From: an uncultured Lachnospiraceae bacterium
GTDB taxonomy: Bacteria > Bacillota > Clostridia > Lachnospirales > Lachnospiraceae
Assembly: GCA_949840915.1 (NCBI GenBank)
Contig: CATKXY010000013.1
Span: 1 to 64,000 of the forward strand
DNA: 64,000 bases
Direction: 5' to 3'
Positions 53,367 to 61,051 of this stretch are shown here, piece by piece. Below the pieces are notes generated by a model. That model saw only the letters and a list, made by a program, of their open reading frames with translations, did no database searches and was not told where the DNA came from. The first letter of the stretch is position 1, and each line of letters begins with the position of its first letter. A program made the position numbers and the translations under genes.

Positions 53367-53411
53367 GAGTTGCAGGGATGGAGAAAACAGGAAGTACGAG
53401 GAGGCAGATTC

Positions 53412-53870
53412 ATGGAAGGCAGAAAAAAGCAATTGCTGGCAAAGGGAGTCAAATATCTGTTGGACGTCATGTTTGGAAGCGGAATATTGGTGACGGTGAG
53501 CCTGCCTGTTACAATCAAATGGATCGGGCAGTATTATGAGCCGGTGATTGAAAACTATCAGGAGTCGGTGATAATTTATTTTGTGCTGGGTGTGGCGGCG
53601 CTGGTATTGATACGGGAGTTGCGGAGGATTTTTCGCACGGTGCTCAATGAGGACTGTTTTGTCATGGATAATGTTGTGAGTCTGCGAAAAATGGGAAATT
53701 GGAGCTTTTTTATCGCGGGCATGTCCGTGGTGCGCAGTATCGTGTATCTGACGGTAGCCATGCTGGTGGTCATACTGGTGTTTGTCATTGCGGGGCTGTT
53801 TTCTAAAGTGTTGGCCATGGTGTTTGAAGAGGCAGTGCGCTGTAAGGAGGAAAACGATCTGACGATTTAG
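53412..53870 (+). CDS. DUF2975 family membrane protein
   Basis: The 152-residue protein has four hydrophobic helices, the last rich in Val/Ile (VVRSIVYLTVAMLVVILVFV). The ENCFVMDN-like stretch (LNEDCFVMDNVVSLRKMGN) between helices is the conserved part of DUF2975. GAGGAGG precedes ATG 53412; the frame upstream runs through the palindrome and promoter and is not coding. DUF2975 genes are usually followed by a small XRE regulator gene, as in Bacillus yoaS-yozG, and the same pair is present here. Function unknown. Confidence 0.85.
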   Translation: MEGRKKQLLAKGVKYLLDVMFGSGILVTVSLPVTIKWIGQYYEPVIENYQESVIIYFVLGVAALVLIRELRRIFRTVLNEDCFVMDNVVSLRKMGNWSFFIAGMSVVRSIVYLTVAMLVVILVFVIAGLFSKVLAMVFEEAVRCKEENDLTI

Positions 53871-53947
53871 AATGGCAGACGCCGGCGGAAAGGAATCAGA
53901 AGGTAGGTTTTGTATAGAAAAGACGGAAGCGGGACGAGGATGATAAG

Positions 53948-54163
53948 ATGGCAATTATAGTTAATTTGGATGTGGTGATGGCAAAGCGCAAAAAAGGTCT
54001 CACGGAGCTGGCGGGTGAGGTGGACATTACGCTGGCCAATCTGTCCGTCCTCAAGAATAATAAGGCGAAAGCCGTACGCTTTTCAACGCTGGAGTCCATA
54101 TGCAGAGCACTGGACTGCCAGCCCGGTGACATCCTGGAGTATGTACCCGATGAGGAAGCGTAA
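53948..54163 (+). CDS. Small XRE regulator (YozG-like)
   Basis: A 71-residue helix-turn-helix protein of the Cro/C1 group linked to DUF2975 genes. The pattern is VNLDVVMAKRKKGLTELAGEVDITLANLSVLKNNKAKAVRFSTLESICRALDCQPGDILEY. It has no effector domain. It probably represses its own operon through the palindromic promoter region at 53294-53366. The next gene starts 13 nt after the stop. Confidence 0.88.
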   Translation: MAIIVNLDVVMAKRKKGLTELAGEVDITLANLSVLKNNKAKAVRFSTLESICRALDCQPGDILEYVPDEEA

Positions 54164-54176
54164 GAAGGAGGTTATT

Positions 54177-55817
54177 ATGGATCATCAGGAAATTATGAGG
54201 CAGGAACGGCCGATGCAGCATACAGTGATCGCGCCTGTTCCCAAAAGGGAGGATACTCCCGAGACAAAGCGCATGAAGGAAGGTTTTTCGTTTTTTGGCC
54301 CGGCGACCTTTTGTTATGCGTTGTTTTACACATTTTGTATGTTTAAAAACGGTTCCGGTATCACCTTCCCTTTTTTCATAGCCGCCAGCCTCTTGTATTT
54401 GTGCTTCTCTTTATCAAAACTGGAGCTTATATTAAAAAAAGGAAGCGCCTTTTATATGGTGAGCATGATGCTGCTGGCAGTCTCTACCTTCTGCACAGAC
54501 GATTGGAGGATCATCGCATTTAACAAGACGGGAATTTTTCTTTTGATGATGAGTCTTTTACTGCATCAATTTTACGATACGGCAAACTGGAAGCTGGGTA
54601 AGTATTTTGGCAAAATTTTTATTATGGTATTTGCCTGTCTGGGAGAGATTGGCAGACCCTTTACGGATGCGGCCCGCTATTTCAAGCATCAGGGAGGGCG
54701 AAAGAATAAAAATTTGTGGTATGTGCTGTTGGGTATTGTGATCGCGCTGCCGCTGCTGCTTATTGTGACTGCCCTGCTCTCAAGTGCGGATGCCGTGTTT
54801 CGTGAGGTGGCGGACAGGATGTTACAGGGATTTCGCATAGGCAATATCTTTAATATTCTGTTTCGTGTGGTTTTTATGTTTTTTGCATCCTATCTGCTGA
54901 CCGCATTTCTGTGTAAGCGCACGCTGAACGGCACAGTGAAGGATCATCGGAAAGGAGAGCCGGTGTTAGCGATCACCGTCAACGGTTTGCTCACGCTGAT
55001 TTATCTTTTGTTTTCCGGCATACAGATTGTCTATCTGTTTCTGGGTAAGATGCAGCTGCCTCAGGGTTATACCTACGCGGCGTATGCCAGAGAAGGTTTT
55101 TTTCAATTGCTTGCGGTGGGAATTCTGAATTTGATCATTGTGCTGATGTCTCTGAGCCTTTTCAGGGAGAGCAGAGTTCTGAAAGGAATTCTGACGGTCA
55201 TGTCGCTTTGCACGTTTGTGATGATAGCTTCCAGTGCTCTGCGTATCATGATTTATATTCGGTTTTATTATTTGACGTTTCTGCGAATTCTCGTGCTGTG
55301 GGGATTGCTGCTATTGTTTGCGCTGTTTATAGGAATCGTCGTCAGTATTTTCCGGGAGAGCTTCCCGCTGTTTCGCTATGGGACGGTGGTTGTAACCGTT
55401 TTATATCTGCTTCTTTCCTTTGCCCATCCCGACTATATCATTGCAGCGGTGAATGTGGCCAATGCCCCGGCCGGTTTGCAGGAGCAGGAAAATAATAAGT
55501 GGGAACCGCAAAACAGCTTCTTTTTGAGTGATGAACCTTATCATGATTACGGTTATCTTGCGGGGCTGAGCGCGGATGCGGCCCCGGTGTTGATTCCCTA
55601 CCTGGCAGAGCTTGGATATGATCTGGATATTTTTTATAAAGAGGGTGATCCGGCGGATCAGAGAGATGTGCACAAATGGCAGGCAGAGGGTTTCGGATAC
55701 TATTATCTGCGCAGGCTGAAAAGGTCCACGGACAGCTTCAGCATCCGCACCTACAATATTTCCAGACATATGGCTTTGAAGCAGATTGAGGCGGGCGGCG
55801 GTCATAAAGCAAAATAG
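54177..55817 (+). CDS. DUF4173-type polytopic membrane protein
   Basis: The 546-residue protein starts at ATG 54177 with AAGGAGG 7 nt upstream. It has about 11 to 13 hydrophobic helices. Landmarks are LLSSADAVFREVADRMLQ, LTLIYLLFSGIQIVYLFLGKMQLPQGYTYAAYAREGFFQLLAVGILNL and a C-terminal outer domain (YDLDIFYKEGDPADQRDVHKW, FSIRTYNISRHMAL). The YTYAAYAREGFFQL segment is characteristic of DUF4173/DUF4153-like proteins. Function unknown. It is the third gene of the DUF2975/XRE operon. Its 3' end overlaps the convergent HAD gene by 16 nt. Confidence 0.78.
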   Translation: MDHQEIMRQERPMQHTVIAPVPKREDTPETKRMKEGFSFFGPATFCYALFYTFCMFKNGSGITFPFFIAASLLYLCFSLSKLELILKKGSAFYMVSMMLLAVSTFCTDDWRIIAFNKTGIFLLMMSLLLHQFYDTANWKLGKYFGKIFIMVFACLGEIGRPFTDAARYFKHQGGRKNKNLWYVLLGIVIALPLLLIVTALLSSADAVFREVADRMLQGFRIGNIFNILFRVVFMFFASYLLTAFLCKRTLNGTVKDHRKGEPVLAITVNGLLTLIYLLFSGIQIVYLFLGKMQLPQGYTYAAYAREGFFQLLAVGILNLIIVLMSLSLFRESRVLKGILTVMSLCTFVMIASSALRIMIYIRFYYLTFLRILVLWGLLLLFALFIGIVVSIFRESFPLFRYGTVVVTVLYLLLSFAHPDYIIAAVNVANAPAGLQEQENNKWEPQNSFFLSDEPYHDYGYLAGLSADAAPVLIPYLAELGYDLDIFYKEGDPADQRDVHKWQAEGFGYYYLRRLKRSTDSFSIRTYNISRHMALKQIEAGGGHKAK

Positions 55818-56446
55818 TCTCGCACCTCTCTGAGGTCCCCAAAGATTCTGTGACAGATTGCTTCCATCTCCGCATCCGGGGACACCAGATCCGGTACCAT
55901 TATGGGTTTCATTCCGGCGCGGCAGGCCGCCCGGACGCCATTGGGAGAATCTTCTATTGCGTAGCATTGGTAGGGATGTCTGCCCAATTTTTCGCAGGCC
56001 ATGAGATAAATGTCTGGCTGCGGTTTGGAATGCTTCACCATGTCTCCCGTGACGATCACGGAAAAGAGATCCCGCATTCCGGCCTGTCCCAGATGCGCAG
56101 TCACAGATTGGTAATTGGAGGAGGACGCCAGGCCCATGTTCCAGTTTGCCTGTTTTAGAAAGACCAGAATTTCATGGACTCCCTTTTTGACGGGGAGTCC
56201 GTTTTGTTCCACAAACCGGTGAAACTGAACGGAGGCCTCCCGGCAGAATTTCTCATAGGGAAAATCCGCACCGTAATGCTCCAGCATCAGTCCTCTGGTA
56301 TCTGTGTTGTTGCGGCCGATACAGAGCGGGAAAAATTCGGCCATATCGTGGATTCCCTGTCGTCTGGCTATGTTCAGCCAGATTTCCAGCCATATTCTTT
56401 CGGTGTCAAACAAGACACCGTCCATATCAAAAATAACCGAGTTCAT
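55802..56446 (-). CDS. HAD-superfamily phosphatase (beta-phosphoglucomutase-like)
   Basis: The protein of 214 residues starts at ATG 56446 with AAAGGTG upstream (GTG 56455 is less likely). It has the HAD motifs in order: FDMDGVLFDTE (nucleophile Asp and acid/base Asp), GLASSSNY (Thr/Ser motif II), KPQPDIYLMA (Lys) and AIEDSPNGVRAA (acid pair). The helical cap between motifs I and II marks subclass I. The substrate is probably a phosphosugar or nucleotide. It converges on the DUF4173 gene with a 16-nt overlap. Confidence 0.92.
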   Translation of the reverse strand: MNSVIFDMDGVLFDTERIWLEIWLNIARRQGIHDMAEFFPLCIGRNNTDTRGLMLEHYGADFPYEKFCREASVQFHRFVEQNGLPVKKGVHEILVFLKQANWNMGLASSSNYQSVTAHLGQAGMRDLFSVIVTGDMVKHSKPQPDIYLMACEKLGRHPYQCYAIEDSPNGVRAACRAGMKPIMVPDLVSPDAEMEAICHRIFGDLREVRDYFAL

Positions 56447-56697
56447 TTTCAGCACCTTTATGAGGCGGTTTGGGGAATGCGGAAATTATGTCCGGCAGTC
56501 CCGGTGACAGGGAAATTATAACACATACGTACTGTCATGACAATGGACTATGCAACGAAAAAAATAATGGACAATATAAATGGTAAATGGTACTATATTT
56601 GGTAATTCATGTATGAAACTTCGGGTTTTGTGCAGAATAGTTAAAGAAATCGTTACGGTTAAAGTAACAAACAGGAAAAGGTAATAAGGAGGAAATT

Positions 56698-57345
56698 ATG
56701 AAAAAGTGGATGCTTTATCTGTGTGTAGGTGTATTGTCGGTGGGAATGACGGCGTGCGGAAATAAAAGAAACGATGCCGATACTTCCACGGATTCCAGTC
56801 AGCAGGAGACTTCTGCTATACAGGACAGTACGGAGTCCGATACCGCAGGCAGCGTGGAAAACGACAATACTCCGGGTGATACGGAAACCGGTTGGAGTGA
56901 GGAGATGAGCGCGCTGCGGGATGCGGTGGTGGCGGAACTGGGTGAGGATTACTGGCCGGATATGCCGATACCTGCGGAGATGCTGGAGATGAATTATGGC
57001 CTGACCTCCGATATGTATGTGGATTACATGGGAGAATCGCCCATGATCAGCGCCAATGTGGACACTCTTTTGATTGTAAAGCCGGCAGAGGGTCAGGCGG
57101 ATGCGGTGGAGGAGGCTCTGCAGAACTATCGCACGGACCAGGTGGAAAACAGTCTGCAGTATCCCATGAATGTGCCGAAGGTGCAGGGCAGTATCGTGGA
57201 GCGGGTAGGTGATTATGTCTGCTTTGTTCTTCTGGGCGCAGATGTGGAAGCCGCTGCGGAGCAGGGCGAAGAGGCCGCCGTGGCTTACAGCCAGAAACAG
57301 AATCAGAGGGCGATAGACGCCATTAAAGCAGCTATAGATCAGTAG
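56698..57345 (+). CDS. DUF4358 lipoprotein
   Basis: The 215-residue protein has a lipoprotein signal ending in the lipobox MTAC, a Ser/Thr/Glu-rich linker, and a DUF4358 domain (EEMSALRDAVVAELGEDYWPDMPI; MYVDYMGESPMISANVDTLLIVKPAEGQADAVEEAL; VERVGDYVCFVLLGAD). The family's role is unknown, but it is often encoded with MBOAT and DHHW acyl-transfer proteins, as here (23-nt gap to the MBOAT gene). AAGGAGGA precedes the ATG. An A+T-rich leader with its own promoter is likely. Confidence 0.88.
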   Translation: MKKWMLYLCVGVLSVGMTACGNKRNDADTSTDSSQQETSAIQDSTESDTAGSVENDNTPGDTETGWSEEMSALRDAVVAELGEDYWPDMPIPAEMLEMNYGLTSDMYVDYMGESPMISANVDTLLIVKPAEGQADAVEEALQNYRTDQVENSLQYPMNVPKVQGSIVERVGDYVCFVLLGADVEAAAEQGEEAAVAYSQKQNQRAIDAIKAAIDQ

Positions 57346-57367
57346 GATATGTCTCCGGGGGAGAAGT

Positions 57368-58783
57368 ATGGTATTTAGCAGCATTTTATTTCTTTTTCGA
57401 TTTTTGCCGATTTTTCTGCTCTGTTATTTTCTGGTTCCGGGCAGAATGAAAAACTTGATGTTATTTTTGGGGAGCTTACTGTTTTATGCCTGGGGAGAGC
57501 CGGTATATGTGGTTCTGATGCTGTTTTCCACAGTGTCGGACTATATCCACGGAAGACTGATCGGGACAAGAAGGGGGACACGGGCGGCAAAATGGCTGCT
57601 GGTGTCTTCTCTTGTCATAAATCTACTGCTGCTGGGATTTTTTAAGTATGCAGATTTCCTGATACAGTCTCTGAATCTGCTGGCGGGAACGTCTTTTCCG
57701 ACATTCAATCTGGGACTTCCCATCGGGATCTCTTTTTATACGTTTCAGACCATGTCCTATACCATAGATGTGTATCGGGGAGAGGCCAAGGTACAGAAAA
57801 ATCTGTTGGATTTTGGAGTCTTTGTGACCATGTTTCCACAGCTGATAGCCGGGCCTATCGTGAAATACCGGGAGGTGGAGGAAAGGCTGCATGACCGCAG
57901 GCCGGATATTCTGGCCATTAGTTACGGCGCAAAGCGTTTTGTCACGGGCCTGGCCAAAAAGGTGCTTCTGGCAAACAATATCGGTCTGTTGTGGAGTGTG
58001 ATAAAAGGGCTGGATTACGGGGAGATGAGCGTCCTGACCGCATGGATCGGAGTCGGGGCTTTTGCATTGCAGATTTATTTTGATTTTTCGGGATATTCCG
58101 ACATGGCCATCGGGCTGGGAGCCGTCATGGGATTTGTGTTTCCCGAGAATTTTAACTATCCCTATATTTCCAAATCCGTCACGGAGTTTTGGCGCAGATG
58201 GCATATTTCTCTGAGCAGCTGGTTCCGTGAGTATGTATACATTCCGCTGGGAGGTAACCGGAAGGGTATGCGCAGGCAGATGGTCAATATCTTCATCGTG
58301 TGGATGCTCACAGGTATCTGGCACGGAGCGGGATGGAATTTTGTGCTATGGGGTGTATGGTTCGCGTTTTTTCTTATTTTGGAAAAGCTGTTTCTGGGCA
58401 GACTGCTGTCGGGTCTTCCCCAAATTTTCGGACATGTGTATTGTCTGGCGGTGGTGCTCATAAGCTGGGTGATTTTTGAGCTGGAGTCGACGGGTGCCAT
58501 AGGAGGTTATCTGAGTGCAATGTTCGGTGTGGGCGGACATCCGCTCTGGGACAGGCAGGCTTTGTATTTGGGCAGAGAGAATCTGGTACTGCTGTTTGTC
58601 GGTATTTTTGCGGCCACTCCCCTTTTGGCGAAGCTTGCAAAAGGACTGCGCAGGAGCCGGGAAGGATATGCCATGGCCTCCTATGAGCTTTTGGAAAAGG
58701 TGATTCCGGCAGCGCTGCTTTTGCTGTCCATCGCCTATGTGGTGGACGCTTCCTACAATCCGTTTTTATATTTTAGATTTTAA
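57368..58783 (+). CDS. MBOAT membrane O-acyltransferase (AlgI/DltB-like)
   Basis: The 471-residue polytopic protein transfers acyl (often acetyl) groups to exported polymers. Typical AlgI motifs are visible: FRFLPIFLLCYFLVP at the start, PIGISFYTFQTMSYTIDVYRGEA, FPQLIAGPIVKYREVEERL, FSGYSDMAIGLG, NYPYISKSVTEFWRRWHISLSSWFREYVYIPLGGNR, and the catalytic histidine in TGIWHGAGWNF. It works with the DHHW protein encoded 15 nt downstream. The acceptor polymer is unknown. Confidence 0.94.
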   Translation: MVFSSILFLFRFLPIFLLCYFLVPGRMKNLMLFLGSLLFYAWGEPVYVVLMLFSTVSDYIHGRLIGTRRGTRAAKWLLVSSLVINLLLLGFFKYADFLIQSLNLLAGTSFPTFNLGLPIGISFYTFQTMSYTIDVYRGEAKVQKNLLDFGVFVTMFPQLIAGPIVKYREVEERLHDRRPDILAISYGAKRFVTGLAKKVLLANNIGLLWSVIKGLDYGEMSVLTAWIGVGAFALQIYFDFSGYSDMAIGLGAVMGFVFPENFNYPYISKSVTEFWRRWHISLSSWFREYVYIPLGGNRKGMRRQMVNIFIVWMLTGIWHGAGWNFVLWGVWFAFFLILEKLFLGRLLSGLPQIFGHVYCLAVVLISWVIFELESTGAIGGYLSAMFGVGGHPLWDRQALYLGRENLVLLFVGIFAATPLLAKLAKGLRRSREGYAMASYELLEKVIPAALLLLSIAYVVDASYNPFLYFRF

Positions 58784-58798
58784 TATGGGAAGAGGTAT

Positions 58799-59950
58799 AT
58801 GGGTAAAGATAAGAGTGGTTCAAATAAAAAATTTCGGGAAAGACTGAATGCCGCTTTGACCGCAGGCACGATCTGTGTTATACTGTTGGCGTTTACAACG
58901 GCAGACTTTCTGCGGGAGGATAGAATGTTTTCTCCGCAGGAGAACCGCTTGCTGGCCGCAAAGCCTGAACTGACACGCAGCAGTGTGCTGGACGGCAGTT
59001 TCATGAAGGACTATGAGACTTATGTGACGGACCAGTTTGTGGGACGGGACAAGTGGATCAGCATTAAGACCGGAACGGATGTCCTGCTTCAGAAGAAGGA
59101 AATCAACGGTGTCTATCTGGGTAAGGATGATTACCTCATAGAACAGCATTTGAAGGAGGATTATCCGGTAGAACTGGTGGAACAAAAGCTGGAGCTTTTG
59201 GGGAAACTGACTGAGCGCTGGGATGCAAAAGTGATGCTTGTGCCCACGGCGGACAATATTTTTCCGGAGAGACTTCCGGCCTATGCGGAGGCCTATGACC
59301 AGCGCGTTCTGCTGGCGGCTGTGGCAGAGCGTGTAGGTGAGGAGCGCTTTGTTAATGTATATGATACACTGCGCAGACATCGCGATGAGGAGATATTTTA
59401 CCGCACTGACCATCACTGGACTTCCCGCGGAGCTTACTACGGTTATCAGGAGTGGGCTGCAGCCATGGGAGAGACTCCCCCGGACTTTTCGGCGGATACG
59501 GCAGAGACGGTGTCGGAGGACTTTCTGGGAACACTCTACTCAAAGGTCCGTCTTCCCATAAGCCCGGACCATATCGATTATTTTCCACAGACGGAGCAGA
59601 CGCCTGTGCATATCGTGTATGACCTGAAAAAGGAGAGCAGTTCTTTTTATGAGCGGTCTCATCTGGAGACGAAAAATCAGTACGGATTTTTTGTGGATGA
59701 TAATCATGCGTTCGTAGAGATCGACACAGGGCATTCAACCGGCCGGACGCTTTTTCTCATCAAGGACTCTTATGCAAACTGTATGATCCCCTTGCTGGCC
59801 TTTCATTACGACAAGATTTATGTGGTGGATCTGCGCTATATGAACGGGAAGCTTTTTACGTTCATGGAGAGCTATGAACCGGAGTCCGGTATGGATGTAC
59901 TGGTCTTATATAATTGTATACATTTTCTGGAGGAGTTCCGATACTGGTAA
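58799..59950 (+). CDS. DHHW family acyltransfer partner (AlgJ/AlgX-like)
   Basis: The 383-residue protein has a single N-terminal transmembrane helix and an outer SGNH-hydrolase-like domain. The name-giving motif DHHW occurs in FYRTDHHWTSRGAYYGYQEW. A Ser-containing IKDSYANCMIPLLAFHY segment and VVDLRYMNGK follow, as in AlgJ/AlgX, where Ser-His-Asp transfer acetyl groups to the polymer. It acts outside the membrane with the MBOAT partner just upstream. rsmA follows on the same strand after 37 nt. Confidence 0.9.
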   Translation: MGKDKSGSNKKFRERLNAALTAGTICVILLAFTTADFLREDRMFSPQENRLLAAKPELTRSSVLDGSFMKDYETYVTDQFVGRDKWISIKTGTDVLLQKKEINGVYLGKDDYLIEQHLKEDYPVELVEQKLELLGKLTERWDAKVMLVPTADNIFPERLPAYAEAYDQRVLLAAVAERVGEERFVNVYDTLRRHRDEEIFYRTDHHWTSRGAYYGYQEWAAAMGETPPDFSADTAETVSEDFLGTLYSKVRLPISPDHIDYFPQTEQTPVHIVYDLKKESSSFYERSHLETKNQYGFFVDDNHAFVEIDTGHSTGRTLFLIKDSYANCMIPLLAFHYDKIYVVDLRYMNGKLFTFMESYEPESGMDVLVLYNCIHFLEEFRYW

Positions 59951-59987
59951 GGATCCGGGCTGTTTACTGAGAGGCGTGGGAAGCGAT

Positions 59988-60866
59988 ATGGAAATGGATA
60001 TAAGGATGGATATGAAAAAACTGGGTATTCCGCAGAATACCATAGAAGTGCTGCAGAAGTATGGATTTCGCTTTCAGAAAAAGTACGGTCAGAACTTTCT
60101 GATCGACACCAGAGTGCTGGAACGGATCATCAAAGCCGCTGACATCACGAAGGAGGACTGTGTGCTGGAGATCGGACCCGGTATCGGCACGATGACACAG
60201 TATCTGGCGGAGGCGGCAGGAGAGGTGATCGCCGTGGAGATCGATGCCGCGCTTATTCCGATTCTGGAGGATACGCTGTCGGCCTATGACAATGTCACAG
60301 TCATTCACGGAGACATTCTAAAAGTAGATGTAAACGATATTGTGAGAGACAAAAATGAGGGCAGACCTGTCAAGGTGGTTGCAAATCTGCCCTATTACAT
60401 AACCACTCCCATTATCATGGGCCTGTTTGAAAAGCATGTGCCGCTTCAGAGTATCACGGTCATGGTGCAGAAGGAAGTTGCGGACCGGATGCAGGTGGGT
60501 CCCGGCACCAAGGATTACGGCGCGCTGTCTCTGGCAGTGCAGTATTATGCCAGACCGGAGATTGTGGCGAATGTGCCGCCCAACTGTTTCATTCCCAGGC
60601 CGAATGTGGGCAGCGCGGTCATTCGCCTGACTCGCTATCCGGAGCCGCCGGTGAAAACGGCAGATGAAAAGAAACTGTTTGCAGTCATCAGAGCTGCCTT
60701 TAATCAGAGACGCAAGACGCTGGTGAACAGTCTTTGCAATGCGGCGGACCTGAAATTGGACAAGGAGCATGTGTCCGGGGTTCTGGAACAGATGGGACTG
60801 CCTGTCACGGTGAGGGGAGAAGCCCTCACACTGGAGCAGTTCGCACGGTTGAGTGATCTGTTGTAG
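59988..60866 (+). CDS. rsmA: 16S rRNA (adenine-N6,N6) dimethyltransferase
   Basis: RsmA (KsgA) dimethylates the two adenines in the helix 45 loop of 16S rRNA. The 292-residue protein has FGQNFL-like KYGQNFLIDTRVL, the SAM motif EIGPGIGTMTQYLAE, the acid in AVEIDAALIP, motif IV NLPYYITTPI and PRPNVGSAVIRL. The start at 59988 is chosen with GAGAGGCG upstream; in-frame ATG codons at 60006 and 60012 are alternatives. A T-tailed hairpin follows. It is on the same strand as the DHHW gene. Confidence 0.94.
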   Translation: MEMDIRMDMKKLGIPQNTIEVLQKYGFRFQKKYGQNFLIDTRVLERIIKAADITKEDCVLEIGPGIGTMTQYLAEAAGEVIAVEIDAALIPILEDTLSAYDNVTVIHGDILKVDVNDIVRDKNEGRPVKVVANLPYYITTPIIMGLFEKHVPLQSITVMVQKEVADRMQVGPGTKDYGALSLAVQYYARPEIVANVPPNCFIPRPNVGSAVIRLTRYPEPPVKTADEKKLFAVIRAAFNQRRKTLVNSLCNAADLKLDKEHVSGVLEQMGLPVTVRGEALTLEQFARLSDLL

Positions 60867-60900
60867 GACGGATGAGGTAAAATATCGATATATAGTTTGG

Positions 60901-60935
60901 CAAGATATGGTGAAAAACTATATCTTGTATTTTTT
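60901..60935 (+). terminator. Terminator after rsmA
   Basis: CAAGATAT (60901-60908) and ATATCTTG (60920-60927) form an 8-bp perfect stem with an 11-nt loop and a T-rich tail. Confidence 0.8.
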
Positions 60936-60958
60936 CTGCATTTTTTGGTCTTTATTTT

Positions 60959-60987
60959 TTGACATACCCAAGTGACTATGATAAACT
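60959..60987 (+). promoter_or_regulatory. Promoter of the TPR/pseudo-AAA gene
   Basis: TTGACA (60959-60964), a 17-nt spacer and TAAACT (60982-60987), about 65 nt before the start codon. Confidence 0.65.
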
Positions 60988-61051
60988 TAGGAATGAAAAT
61001 GGGAATAGTGTCGATTGAGTTTGACTGCAATACTAAAGGGAGCGAAATACC

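Noticed and set aside
53316..53411. N-terminal extension of the DUF2975 protein
   Set aside because: This stretch covers the palindrome, T-tract and promoter; the strong ribosome binding site lies directly before ATG 53412.
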